Assembly: GCA_022014155.1 (NCBI GenBank)
Contig: JAKLLS010000015.1
Location: forward strand, 1-41,647
Origin: Marinobacter sp.
GTDB lineage: Bacteria > Pseudomonadota > Gammaproteobacteria > Pseudomonadales > Oleiphilaceae
Length of the DNA stretch: 41,647 nt
Direction of reading: 5' to 3'
This document shows positions 23,465 to 34,912 of the stretch, one piece after another; within the stretch, counting starts at the first letter, position 1, and each line of letters opens with the position of its first letter. The notes beneath the pieces were generated by a model. That model was not told the DNA's origin. It made no database searches and saw nothing but the letters and a program-made list of their open reading frames with translations. Both the position numbers and the translations under genes were made by a program.

Positions 23465-26265
23465 TATGCGCTCTCCTTGTTGCTTTTGATGGCGGAATGA
23501 GGTGACAGGCGGCCAATGCTGACCAGTGCCAGGAGTGTTGCGCCGATGACGGTGAGGTAGACCCCCAAATCGAACACCAGGGCTGAAGCCACTTCGAACT
23601 TGCCGACAACCGGCCACTTAATGTAGTCGAACGTGCTGGTCAGGAAGGGGTAGCCAAATGAATAGCTGGCGGCACCGGCGATTACCGCAAACAGCAGGCC
23701 GAGGCCAATGACGTTATGGTAGCGGAACGGCACCCGATGCTGGGTCCAGATCATGCCACTGGCAATGTACTGGAGAATCAGGGCTATTGCCGTAATCAGC
23801 CCGGCGATGAAACCACCACCGGGCATGTTATGCCCGCGCAGGAAAATATAAGCAGACACCATCAGTGCCAGGGGCAGCATGGGCCGTGCGATCTGACGCA
23901 ACATCAGCGGATAGGCATCCCGGTTCCAGGCGTGCCCCTGCCCGTCACCGGGCGGAGGTGTCAGCACGGTATTCTTGAGCATGGCGTAGATACCCAGGGC
24001 GGCAATGGCCAACACAGTAATTTCACCAAGGGTATCGAAACCCCGGAAGTCAACCAGGATGACATTCACCACATTGGTACCGCCGCCGCCCGGCTTACTG
24101 TTCTCGAGAAAATATTCGGAAATGGACGTAAACGGTCCGGTAAGCATCGCCAGGGTTACCAGGGTCATGCCTGTACCCGCAGCCAGAGCAATCACTGCAT
24201 CACGGACTCGCTGGCTGGTTGAGCTCTCTATGGGGGTCCAGGAAGGCATGTAATAGAGGGCCAGCATCAGCAGTACGATGGTCACGACTTCAACGGATAG
24301 CTGGGTCATGGCCAGATCCGGTGCGGAGAAGCGAGCAAAGCCGAGAGATACCAGAAGGCCAACAACACTCAGCAGGATCAGTGCGTAGAAACGCTCCCTA
24401 TGCAAAACCGCTGTTGCCAGAGCGCAGAGGATCAGTACGACAATGCCAATCAGTGTGGGCCAATCAATGGGGGATAGCCCATTCTCGCCAATAAATACAC
24501 CGAGACTGGTCAGCGGTACGATCGCTACCGCGAGAACACTGATAACCAGCAGCGCAGCATACCGTTGCAACGAGCCGTTTTCGATGCGGGACGTCAGCCG
24601 ATTGGCTGAAGTGGTCAGCCAGGAAATTACGGCCTCGAAGACCGCCTTTTCATCAATTTCCTTGAAGCGGGCATGGAAATCGAAGAAACGCTGGCGCTGA
24701 CTGTACATGAGCAGGCCACCAAAGAAGGCGGCAAAACTCATCACCAACGGCAGATTGAAACCGTGAGCGATCGTCAGATGATATTCCGGTACCGGTCCGC
24801 CAAGGGTGGCTGCAGCAGCGGCATAGAGCAGCGGGCCAACGGAAATGGCGGGGAACACCCCGACCATGATGCAGGCAAATACCAGGATTTCCACCGGGAT
24901 TTTCATGTAACGCGGTGGCTCATGGGGTGGATAAATCGGCAGATCTACCGGTTTGCCGTTGAAGAACACGTCGTGGATAAAACGTGCCGAATAGGCGACG
25001 GCAAAGATCCCCGCAAGGGTGGCGACCAGCGGTGGTACCCAGGCCCAGAATCCGGGCAGGTTCAGCTGCAGGGATTCGGCAAAGAACATTTCCTTGCTCA
25101 GGAAACCATTGAGCAACGGCACACCGGCCATTGAGGCGGCGGCGACCATGGCCAGGGTGGCGGTGTGGGGCATATAGCGCCAGAGACCGTTGATTCGCCG
25201 CATGTCCCGGGTGCCGGTTTCGTGGTCGATGATGCCAGCCGCCATAAATAGCGAGGCCTTGAAGGTGGCGTGATTGATGACATGGAAAACCGCCGCTACC
25301 GCAGCCAGCTGCGTACCCATGCCAAACAGCAGCGTAATCAACCCCAGATGACTGACCGTTGAATGCGCCAGCAGGCCCTTGAGGTCGTGTTTGAACATAG
25401 CGACATACGCACCGATCAACAACGTGGCCATGCCGGTGAAGCTCACCATATAGAACCACTGTTCGGTGCCAGCCAGCGCCGGGTAAAGACGGGCCATCAG
25501 GAAGATACCGGCCTTCACCATGGTTGCGGAGTGCAGGTACGCCGATACCGGAGTGGGTGCCTGCATGGCGTGGGGCAGCCAGAAATGGAACGGAAACTGG
25601 GCCGACTTGGTGAAAGCACCCAGCAACACCAGTGTGAGGGCGACAGGGTACAGGCTATGACTCTTTATCAGGTCGCCAGCGGCGAGGACGTCATCCAGCT
25701 CGAAACTGCCGACGATGTTGCCGAGGATCAGAATGCCCGCCATCAGAGCCAGGCCGCCTCCACCGGTGACGGCCAGCGCCATGCGGGCACCGCGACGGGC
25801 GTCCTGTTTATGGTTCCAGAAACTGATCAGCAGGAAGGACGTCAGGCTGGTCAGTTCCCAGAACACCAGCATCAGCAGAAGGTTGCTGGACAGGACGATG
25901 CCCAGCATCGAGCCCATGAAGCACAGCAGCAGGGAGTAGAACTTCCCGACGTTCTCTTTGGCCTTCAGGTAGTAACGGGCATACAGAATGATCAGCAGGC
26001 CGATAACCAGGATCAGCAAGGCAAACAGCAGCGACAGGCCGTCCAGGCGGAAACTGAAGGAAATGCCCAGCGCCGGCAGCCACTCGTAGCTGTGCAGGAC
26101 AACGCCCCCGTCGGCCAGGGTGGGCCAGTGCGGGTAGAGCGCTGCCAGCGCGATGATGGCGGGAACAGATGAGGCAATGGCAATTGCCGTGCGTCCTCCC
26201 TGGGCAAACAACGGTGCTGCCAACGCCCCTAAAAAGGGCAGTAAAACGACCAGCGGTAGCGACAT
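23464..26265 (-). CDS. mrpA: Monovalent cation/H+ antiporter subunit A fused to subunit B
   Basis: The 933-residue protein is the largest subunit of the Mrp Na+/H+ antiporter and is homologous to NuoL of complex I. The ND5-like core includes LMLVFWELTSLTSFLLISFW, KSAQFPFHFWLPHAMQAPTP and AHSTVSHLGLI. After about residue 650 come helices of the MrpA C-terminal part. A MnhB domain with the hallmark FLRGHNMPGGGFIAGLI follows near residue 830, so subunits A and B are one polypeptide, as in group 2 (Pha-type) operons. GAGG lies 5 bases before the ATG. The complex supports sodium and pH homeostasis, fitting a marine bacterium. Confidence 0.94.
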   Translation of the reverse strand: MSLPLVVLLPFLGALAAPLFAQGGRTAIAIASSVPAIIALAALYPHWPTLADGGVVLHSYEWLPALGISFSFRLDGLSLLFALLILVIGLLIILYARYYLKAKENVGKFYSLLLCFMGSMLGIVLSSNLLLMLVFWELTSLTSFLLISFWNHKQDARRGARMALAVTGGGGLALMAGILILGNIVGSFELDDVLAAGDLIKSHSLYPVALTLVLLGAFTKSAQFPFHFWLPHAMQAPTPVSAYLHSATMVKAGIFLMARLYPALAGTEQWFYMVSFTGMATLLIGAYVAMFKHDLKGLLAHSTVSHLGLITLLFGMGTQLAAVAAVFHVINHATFKASLFMAAGIIDHETGTRDMRRINGLWRYMPHTATLAMVAAASMAGVPLLNGFLSKEMFFAESLQLNLPGFWAWVPPLVATLAGIFAVAYSARFIHDVFFNGKPVDLPIYPPHEPPRYMKIPVEILVFACIMVGVFPAISVGPLLYAAAAATLGGPVPEYHLTIAHGFNLPLVMSFAAFFGGLLMYSQRQRFFDFHARFKEIDEKAVFEAVISWLTTSANRLTSRIENGSLQRYAALLVISVLAVAIVPLTSLGVFIGENGLSPIDWPTLIGIVVLILCALATAVLHRERFYALILLSVVGLLVSLGFARFSAPDLAMTQLSVEVVTIVLLMLALYYMPSWTPIESSTSQRVRDAVIALAAGTGMTLVTLAMLTGPFTSISEYFLENSKPGGGGTNVVNVILVDFRGFDTLGEITVLAIAALGIYAMLKNTVLTPPPGDGQGHAWNRDAYPLMLRQIARPMLPLALMVSAYIFLRGHNMPGGGFIAGLITAIALILQYIASGMIWTQHRVPFRYHNVIGLGLLFAVIAGAASYSFGYPFLTSTFDYIKWPVVGKFEVASALVFDLGVYLTVIGATLLALVSIGRLSPHSAIKSNKESA

Positions 26266-28773
<2,508 letters not shown>

Positions 28774-28865
28774 CAAAAAGTGGCACGGGATTAGTGACGT
28801 TGTAGGGCACATTAAAGGCATTGGTAGACACCGGGGGCATGAATGGTACCGACAATGTCTCCCAT

Positions 28866-28919
28866 CTTCGCCACAATGCGAAGCAAGGGGGGAGCCGATG
28901 TGGGAAAATCAGGGCTCCC
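28866..28919. terminator. Two hairpins downstream of fadH
   Basis: CTTCGC-CACAAT-GCGAAG at 28866-28883 and GGGAGCC/GGCTCCC at 28890-28919 (16-base loop) lie between the fadH stop and the end of the convergent small gene. They could end both transcripts. No U-tract is present. Confidence 0.4.
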
Positions 28920-28938
28920 GGGGTTGATGTGACATCCG

Positions 28939-29103
28939 TTACCGGATGGACTTCAGGGCATTGAATATGGCTTCCGCTTCCGCTTCAAGTACCTGACAAC
29001 GCAAGCTGTGTCCCTGCTGACAGGCCTGAGCGAGTTGCTTCTGTTTCATGTCATAAAGCTTGCTCAGAATGTCTGCCTGGCTTTGTCTGATCGGTGCGTT
29101 CAT
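28939..29103 (-). CDS. Small 54-residue hypothetical protein
   Basis: A short open frame encodes 54 residues beginning MNAPIRQSQADILSKLYD and ending NALKSIR. It is mostly helical, with many Gln, Ala and Glu residues and two Cys (ACQQ, RCQ). The ribosome-binding site GGGAGG lies 6 bases before the ATG, one of the better signals in the region. I do not recognise the family. The protein has no signal peptide or membrane helix. It converges on fadH and is divergent from the periplasmic binding protein gene. The Cys-containing helical hairpin could be a small regulator or adaptor, which is conjecture. Confidence 0.65.
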   Translation of the reverse strand: MNAPIRQSQADILSKLYDMKQKQLAQACQQGHSLRCQVLEAEAEAIFNALKSIR

Positions 29104-29326
29104 GGCTAACCTCCCCACGTGTACACCCTTGTCAATATTCTTTACGATTACTATCGGCCAATGGCCTTCTTTACTTTATTCTTGCATCATTCGTACCACC
29201 TTCTATAGGCGCCACCTTTCAACTCAAGGCAGGCGCTGTTGTACTATTTGACTTACACTGATCGGTACGCCATCAGGTGATTTTGGGAGAGAGGATGGCC
29301 GTTCCGGCCAACAGGGCAGTTGACCT

Positions 29327-30484
29327 ATGATTCGCGTCAGAACCGGCATTCTGATTTTACTGTTGTGTTTCTCTCCGCTCGTCTGCTCTCAGCCCAGGCC
29401 TGTCATTGGTGTATTTGTGGTGTCCGGCACACCGTTCTGGACATGGGTCAGCCGATTTGCCGAAGCTGCCGGCCACAGTCTAGGGGCCGATGTTCAGGTG
29501 TTCAACGCGCAGCTGAACCGGGTTCGCTTCCTGGAACAGTTCCGTGCCGCCGCAACGGGCGGGGAGCGGCACTACGATGCGCTGGTTTTTCCAAATTTCC
29601 TGCATACGGCGCCCCATGCCCTGGATATCTGTGAGCGGAACCGGGTTGTGTGCGTGTTGTTCAACAGTGACCTGAGCGCCGAAGAGCAGGCGCGGGTAGG
29701 CCGTCCGGGGGAGCGGCTAAGGTACTGGGTGGGGCATATGGTGCCCGACGACGTAAGCGCCAGTGAGGCAATGACTGAAGCACTGGTACGGGTGGCTCAG
29801 GATCGACTGACGGCGGCACCGGTGCACATGATCGGCGTCAATGGTTATCGCTATGACCAGCCCGCCATCGCCCGTGAACTGGGGCTTCGGCAAGCCCTCG
29901 CCGCTGAGACCGGCCTCCGTTTGCAGCAGGTGGTCCACACCGACTGGAGTGAAAAGGATGCCTATGTCCGCACCCGCCGATTGCTCAGACGTTACCCTGA
30001 TACCAACATCGTATGGTCCGGCAATTACCGGTCGACGACGGGTATTCTGCGGGCGTTGCGTGAAGCTGACCGGCAACCGGGTAGGGACGTATGGGTGAAC
30101 TCCTTTGGGCTGGGAGGGGATGCCCTGGAGGAACTGGCGGCAGGTGAGATCGAAGTCACCGCCGGTGGGCACTTCATGGAAGGTGCATGGGCCTTGATCC
30201 TGGCTTACGATGCGCTGGCGGAAACAGACGCGATCAGGTCCTACCATAGCATTCAAACCCCATTGCTTATGGTCACGCGGGATAACCTGGCAGAGGTGCG
30301 GCGGGCCATTGCGTTGATTTCCAGTGATTCGGAAAGGTTGTCTCGTGTGGATTTCACGGTGTATTCCAGAGCCCACGGTGTGGAGCGCGATGACTACGAC
30401 TTCTCCATCATGAGGGTGTTGGAGACGTTAGCGAAATCGAGCCCGGTAGGCGCCCGGCGACAGTCCGGTGTGATTGCGGAATAG
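29327..30484 (+). CDS. Periplasmic substrate-binding protein, sugar/LacI-type fold
   Basis: The 385-residue protein has a signal peptide (hydrophobic ILILLLCFSPLVC) and a body of the periplasmic-binding protein type I fold: PVIGVFVVSGTPFWTWV at the start, then DALVFPNFL, VHMIGVNGYRYDQPA, PDTNIVWSGNYRSTTGILRA and GEIEVTAGGHFMEGAWALI. Such proteins bind sugars or signals such as AI-2. No ABC permease or ATPase is adjacent, so it may feed a sensor or work with a distant transporter. The ribosome-binding site is weak (CAGGGCAG). The last 57 bases overlap the end of the convergent regulator gene, so the extreme C-terminus is likely an unconserved extension. Confidence 0.8.
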   Translation: MIRVRTGILILLLCFSPLVCSQPRPVIGVFVVSGTPFWTWVSRFAEAAGHSLGADVQVFNAQLNRVRFLEQFRAAATGGERHYDALVFPNFLHTAPHALDICERNRVVCVLFNSDLSAEEQARVGRPGERLRYWVGHMVPDDVSASEAMTEALVRVAQDRLTAAPVHMIGVNGYRYDQPAIARELGLRQALAAETGLRLQQVVHTDWSEKDAYVRTRRLLRRYPDTNIVWSGNYRSTTGILRALREADRQPGRDVWVNSFGLGGDALEELAAGEIEVTAGGHFMEGAWALILAYDALAETDAIRSYHSIQTPLLMVTRDNLAEVRRAIALISSDSERLSRVDFTVYSRAHGVERDDYDFSIMRVLETLAKSSPVGARRQSGVIAE

Positions 30485-31417
30485 GCGGCTGAAGGAGCTG
30501 ACATCCTCATAGCCCACCTCACGGGTGATGGTTTCGAGGCTTGCCTGGGAGGATGACAGCCGTCGCCGCGCCTCCTCCACCCGCAGCAGTTGCAGGTAGG
30601 TGGTGGGCGAATCCCCGGTCGCCTGCTTGAATCGCCGTAACAGCGAGCGTTCCGTCAATCCCGCCTGATGTGCCAGCTCCCTCAGTGATATCGGTTCCCG
30701 GAACGTCTGTTCAAGCCAGTCCTGCAGCCGGAGTATGGCCTTGTCCGAGTGGTACCGTTTGGTTTGCAGCACGCTGTAGGGCGCCTGGCTGGTGCGTCCG
30801 GCATCAATGACAAAGGCTCTGGCCAGCTCCCGCGCCACCCGGGCGCCGACAAAGTGTTCCACCAGGTAGATCCCCAGGTCCCACCAGGCCATGCCGCCTC
30901 CGGCACAGGCAACCGCCCCGTCCACTGTCACCAGCTTATCGGGATGCAGATCCACCCGCGGATACCGCTGGCGGAACTGGCTGCTGTAACCCCAATGGGT
31001 GGTAGCCTGGTGGCCATCCAGAACCCCGGCTTCGGCCAGCAGGAAGGCTCCGGTGCAGTTGCTGGCGACACGCACCTGCCCGGGACTGGCGTGAGCGAAA
31101 GCCGCCAGCCATTCAATCAATTCGCGATTCCCGTGTAGTACCTGATCGATGGGCGCGCCGATGGTGGGGATAATCACCAGGTCGCTATCGGCCGGAGGCC
31201 TGCTCCCCTCCCAGGCGCCATCGGCAAGCAGGGTGATACCATTGATACAGCGGCAAGGCTCGCCGGCGCGGGTCAGTAGCCGGGTTCTGAAATAGGGGGT
31301 GGGATCATCGCCATGGATACGAGCCCAGGTGACCCCTGCCAGGCGAAACAGGTCGATCACCCCAGTGATTGCACTGGCCAGTGCGCCGTCAAAACCAATC
31401 ACAGAAACCGTACGCAT
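30428..31417 (-). CDS. GlxA family transcriptional regulator (DJ-1/PfpI plus AraC domains)
   Basis: The 329-residue regulator joins an N-terminal DJ-1/PfpI-like domain to a C-terminal AraC-type DNA-binding domain. The N-terminal domain holds VASNCTGAFLLAEAGVLDG, with the nucleophile-position Cys kept. The C-terminal domain has a helix-turn-helix in LRELAHQAGLTERSLLRRF and the signature GYEDVSSFSRLFRNHTGLSP. The family controls amine, carnitine and related catabolic genes. The start at 31417 has GGGAG 5 bases upstream. The TTG 12 bases earlier is unlikely. It is divergent from the acyl-CoA dehydrogenase gene, a possible target, with a palindrome between them. Confidence 0.9.
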   Translation of the reverse strand: MRTVSVIGFDGALASAITGVIDLFRLAGVTWARIHGDDPTPYFRTRLLTRAGEPCRCINGITLLADGAWEGSRPPADSDLVIIPTIGAPIDQVLHGNRELIEWLAAFAHASPGQVRVASNCTGAFLLAEAGVLDGHQATTHWGYSSQFRQRYPRVDLHPDKLVTVDGAVACAGGGMAWWDLGIYLVEHFVGARVARELARAFVIDAGRTSQAPYSVLQTKRYHSDKAILRLQDWLEQTFREPISLRELAHQAGLTERSLLRRFKQATGDSPTTYLQLLRVEEARRRLSSSQASLETITREVGYEDVSSFSRLFRNHTGLSPGAYRARFR

Positions 31418-31436
31418 ACCAACTCCCAAAGTAGGG

Positions 31437-31461
31437 CGTGAGAGGAGCTACCCCTCTCACG
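31437..31461. promoter_or_regulatory. Inverted repeat in the divergent regulator/dehydrogenase gap
   Basis: CGTGAGAGG and CCTCTCACG form 9-base perfect arms with a 7-base centre, 20 bases upstream of the regulator ATG. Because the flanking genes diverge it is not an ordinary terminator, so it may be an operator or a leader hairpin. Confidence 0.4.
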
Positions 31462-31593
31462 ACCGGTCGCCGGACTCCCGCCAAAGCGGGCAAAATCTCG
31501 GAATGGCGGGATTCACCAAGATTATGTCATAAATGCCGGTTCCCAGAAAAACAGAGGTATGAGAGGCTGTCAGCAACAAACAGGAGACCCAGA

Positions 31594-33396
31594 ATGACCG
31601 ACACCCTGATCGACCGCCGCGACCTGGCGTTCCAACTCTACGAAGTCCTCGATACCGACAGCCTCACCACCCGCGAGCGCTTCAGCGAACACAGCCGCGA
31701 CACCTTTGATGCCGTTATTGAAACCGCCGACAAAATGGCCCGGGAAAAATTTGCAACCCATAACAGCGCCGCGGATAAAGACGAGCCTAAATTTGTCAAT
31801 GGCAAAGTCGAGATGCTCCCCCAGGTCAAAGAAGCCTTCGACGCATACGCCGAAGCCGGCTTCATTGCCGGACGTTACGATTACGACCTGGGCGGCATGC
31901 AATTGCCGGAATCGGTCATGGCCGCCTGCAACGGATTCTTCACCGCCGCCAACCCCGGCACCGCAGGTTACCCGTTCCTGACCACTGCCGCCGCCAACCT
32001 CGTCCGTGTCTTCGGCAATGAGCAGCAGAAGGCCACCTTCCTGCCGCACATGCTCTCCGGACGGTTTACCGGCACCATGGCCCTCACCGAACCCCATGCC
32101 GGCTCCTCCCTGGCGGATATTCGCACCTCCGCGACCCCCACCGACGATGGCCACTACCTGATCAAAGGGGCCAAGATATTCATCTCTGGCGGCGAACAGT
32201 CCATCACCGAGAACATCGTTCACATGGTGTTGGCGAAAATCAAAGGTGCTCCGGCAGGCGTGAAAGGCATTTCCCTGTTCATTGTTCCCAAATTACTGGT
32301 GGACGAAGAGGGGAATCCCACCGCACGCAACGGCGTCAACCTCGCCGGCCTGATCCACAAACTCGGCTACCGTGGCACCACATCCACGGCCTTGAGCTTT
32401 GGCGACGATGCCCCCTGCCACGGTTACCTGGTGGGCGAGCCCCACCAGGGCCTGAAATACATGTTCCAGATGATGAATGAAGCCCGGGTCGGTGTGGGCT
32501 TTGGCGCGGCGGTGGTCGGTTATCGCGGCTACATGCATAGCCTGGAATACGCCAAAGACCGCCTGCAGGGCCGCAAGGCTAGCGAGAAGAACCCGGAATC
32601 CCCGCAGGTGCCGATTATTGACCACGCCGATGTACGGCGCATGCTGCTGGCCCAGAAGGCCTATAGCGAAGGCGGACTGGCCCTGTGCCTGTACGGCGCC
32701 CGCTTGATGGACGACCAGCACACCCATCCTGACGAACAGAAGCGACAGGAAGCCGGCAAACTGTTGGACTTGCTCACCCCGGTCATCAAGGCCTGGCCCT
32801 CCGAATACGGCCCCAAAGCCAACGACCTGGCGATCCAGGTCTACGGTGGTGCCGGCTACACCCGGGAATACCCGGTGGAGCAGTGCTGGCGCGATAACCG
32901 CCTGAACCCCATCCACGAAGGCACCAATGGCATTCAGGCCCTGGACCTGTTGGGCCGAAAAATCTGGCAGGACCAGAGCCACGGCCTGCAACTGCTGATG
33001 CAGGAAATGCAGGTAGACCTGGAAGCCGCGACCACCGACCGCTGCCAGCAATGGGCACTGTCACTCAGCGAAACCCTGCAGCAGGCGGTCAAAGTCACCC
33101 AGGACCTGGGCAAGTCCCTGATGGCTGGTGACGTGGACAAGCCCCTGGCCAACGCCGCCTGCTACCTGCACCTGTTCGGTCACATCATCGTCGCCTGGAT
33201 GTGGCTCCGCCAGGCCAACGCCGCCGCCAATGCCTTGGCTTCCGCCAACAGTGATGACGAGCGCAACTTCTACCAGGGCAAGCTCCAGGCTGCCCAGTAC
33301 TTCTTCCACTGGGAATTGCCAACCGTGGCGCAGGACCTGGTCCTGCTGCGGAATCAGGATGACACCTGTCTCAACATGAAAGCGGAGTGGTTCTGA
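31594..33396 (+). CDS. Acyl-CoA dehydrogenase with extended C-terminal domain
   Basis: The 600-residue flavoenzyme catalyses the first oxidation of acyl-CoA beta-oxidation. The usual medial motif is MALTEPHAGSSLADIRTSA, and the catalytic region HEGTNGIQALDLLGRK contains the Glu base. A C-terminal extension (about residues 470-600) is of the PF12806 type, as in 600-residue homologues including DmdC (methylmercaptopropionyl-CoA dehydrogenase). AGGAG lies 8 bases before the ATG at 31594. Earlier in-frame codons lack start signals. Substrate is undecided: long-chain acyl-CoA or DMSP-derived acyl-CoA. It lies next to AlkB and FadH, which favours fatty acids. Confidence 0.92.
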   Translation: MTDTLIDRRDLAFQLYEVLDTDSLTTRERFSEHSRDTFDAVIETADKMAREKFATHNSAADKDEPKFVNGKVEMLPQVKEAFDAYAEAGFIAGRYDYDLGGMQLPESVMAACNGFFTAANPGTAGYPFLTTAAANLVRVFGNEQQKATFLPHMLSGRFTGTMALTEPHAGSSLADIRTSATPTDDGHYLIKGAKIFISGGEQSITENIVHMVLAKIKGAPAGVKGISLFIVPKLLVDEEGNPTARNGVNLAGLIHKLGYRGTTSTALSFGDDAPCHGYLVGEPHQGLKYMFQMMNEARVGVGFGAAVVGYRGYMHSLEYAKDRLQGRKASEKNPESPQVPIIDHADVRRMLLAQKAYSEGGLALCLYGARLMDDQHTHPDEQKRQEAGKLLDLLTPVIKAWPSEYGPKANDLAIQVYGGAGYTREYPVEQCWRDNRLNPIHEGTNGIQALDLLGRKIWQDQSHGLQLLMQEMQVDLEAATTDRCQQWALSLSETLQQAVKVTQDLGKSLMAGDVDKPLANAACYLHLFGHIIVAWMWLRQANAAANALASANSDDERNFYQGKLQAAQYFFHWELPTVAQDLVLLRNQDDTCLNMKAEWF

Positions 33397-33461
33397 TGTC
33401 GCTGGTGAAGATAGAGAAGAAAGGTTACTTTTTTTGAAAGGAAGGTAACTCCGGACTTTGA

Positions 33462-33572
33462 GCGGGCGGCTGGCCCCTTCTCCCGGGACTGAGTGCAGCA
33501 GGGATGCTGCACTCAAGCGTACAGGACGTATTTACAGCGTGTCCCGGGAGAAGGGGCCAGCTGACCGCCGGC
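33462..33572. repeat. Second compound palindrome: 20-bp inverted repeat with internal hairpin
   Basis: Perfect 20-base arms (33470-33489 and 33541-33560, containing CCCCTTCTCCCGGG) are extended by GGCGG/CCGCC beyond a 4-base bulge. The loop carries a perfect 11-bp hairpin (33490-33500 with 33505-33515) closed by a GGGA tetraloop, and a weaker one (about 33516-33540). The element sits between the convergent dehydrogenase and alkB genes and may end both transcripts. It shares the nested design and the TCCC/GGGA loop with the element at 223-333. Confidence 0.85.
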
Positions 33573-33587
33573 ACCTGAGCTGAACCT

Positions 33588-34850
33588 CTAGGCAGCTTTG
33601 GATTCAGAAGCCTCCCGCTGTGCCTTGGCCTCGGCAGCCACCTCGGCGGCATAGTCCGCATACTTGGCCATCAACTCCGCCTTACGATCAGGATCCCAGT
33701 TGATCTTGTCCAGATCCCCTTCGTAGTGCTCAATCACCCGCTTATCCATCATCTCGTACCACCAGGATGGCAAATAGGCCGGCAATAGCATCGACGCATA
33801 ACCACCCGGCAATTGTGGCGCATCCTCAAAGTGCCGCAACGCCTGGAAGCTGCGGGTCGGATGCGCATGGTGATCCGAATGCCGCTGTAACTGATACAGG
33901 AACAGGTTGGTCACAATGTGATTGCTGTTCCAGCTGTGAGACGGCTTGGTACGCTCGTATTTACCCTTGGCGTCCTTCTGGCGCATCAGGCCATAGTGCT
34001 CCACATAGTTCACCGTCTCCAGCAGGCTGGCGCCGTAAGCCGCCTGTGCCGCCAGGAACGGAATGGCGCGGGGCCCGCATATGAGCGTGGTTGCGCCAAA
34101 GAACCCGGCGCTCATGGCCCAGCCCTGCAGCAACTCATTGTCCAGACTCCAGAAGCCTTTGCCCTTGCGCGCCAGGCGCGCCTTCTCAATCTTCACGGCA
34201 GACTTTATTCCGCCTACCACTGTGCGTGGCAGGAATTTCCAGAAACTCTCGCCCATACGGCTGCTGGCCGGATCTTCTGGCGTAGCCACCCGCTTGTGGT
34301 GGCCAAAGTTGTGCTCCACCACGAAGTGGGTGTAACCCGTCGGGGCCAGAGCTGCCATGGCCATCAGCTTGTTCATCTTGTTGGACTTGTGCCCCAGCTC
34401 GTGAGCCGTATTGATGCCCACCCCGTTGATGGCCCCGACGGTGAGTGTCAGGCCGATACGGTCTGCCAGGGGTGTTTTCTTGCGGCTCGCCAGCCAGGCG
34501 CCCATGAAGGTCATGGCGTATTGGGTTGGAATAAACGCCTTGACTATACGGTCGTAATATTTGTCCTGCTCCAGGGACTTGACTGCCGATTCGGGCGGGT
34601 TGCTCTTGTCTTCTCCGATGGCCCGGTCGAGCCCGGGAATAATGCCGTGAACCAGTGCCGGCCCGGTCCAGGCGAGGGCCCGAAGTTTTTTTGGGGCGAT
34701 GGCATAGCCGGCCAGAGCAGCAAGGCCGATTCCGGGTAGTGCGGGGCCCATCAGCCACAGATAGCGTTTGGGGTCTTTCCAGTCCTGGCCTGCCTCGGAC
34801 GGGGAGGAGGTTTCCGTTATATCCAGATTGTCGCGGGTTTTTGTGTTCAT
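33588..34850 (-). CDS. alkB: Alkane 1-monooxygenase AlkB
   Basis: AlkB is an integral-membrane diiron enzyme that hydroxylates the terminal carbon of medium-chain alkanes, with rubredoxin supplying electrons. The 420-residue product has all histidine boxes: HELGHK (from His150), HNFGHHKR followed by TPEDPASSRMGE, and LQRHSDHHAHPTRSF, with NYVEHYGL before the last. Several hydrophobic helices precede the boxes. The start at 34850 has TGGAG 8 bases upstream, so the longer frame to 34937 is rejected. No rubredoxin gene is adjacent. The C-terminus is charged and Ala-rich. Confidence 0.94.
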   Translation of the reverse strand: MNTKTRDNLDITETSSPSEAGQDWKDPKRYLWLMGPALPGIGLAALAGYAIAPKKLRALAWTGPALVHGIIPGLDRAIGEDKSNPPESAVKSLEQDKYYDRIVKAFIPTQYAMTFMGAWLASRKKTPLADRIGLTLTVGAINGVGINTAHELGHKSNKMNKLMAMAALAPTGYTHFVVEHNFGHHKRVATPEDPASSRMGESFWKFLPRTVVGGIKSAVKIEKARLARKGKGFWSLDNELLQGWAMSAGFFGATTLICGPRAIPFLAAQAAYGASLLETVNYVEHYGLMRQKDAKGKYERTKPSHSWNSNHIVTNLFLYQLQRHSDHHAHPTRSFQALRHFEDAPQLPGGYASMLLPAYLPSWWYEMMDKRVIEHYEGDLDKINWDPDRKAELMAKYADYAAEVAAEAKAQREASESKAA

Positions 34851-34912
34851 TGTGGGGCTCCAGTTATCAGGATGTTTCTTAACTTTATGTCGGACAATCT
34901 GGCAATGCAACA

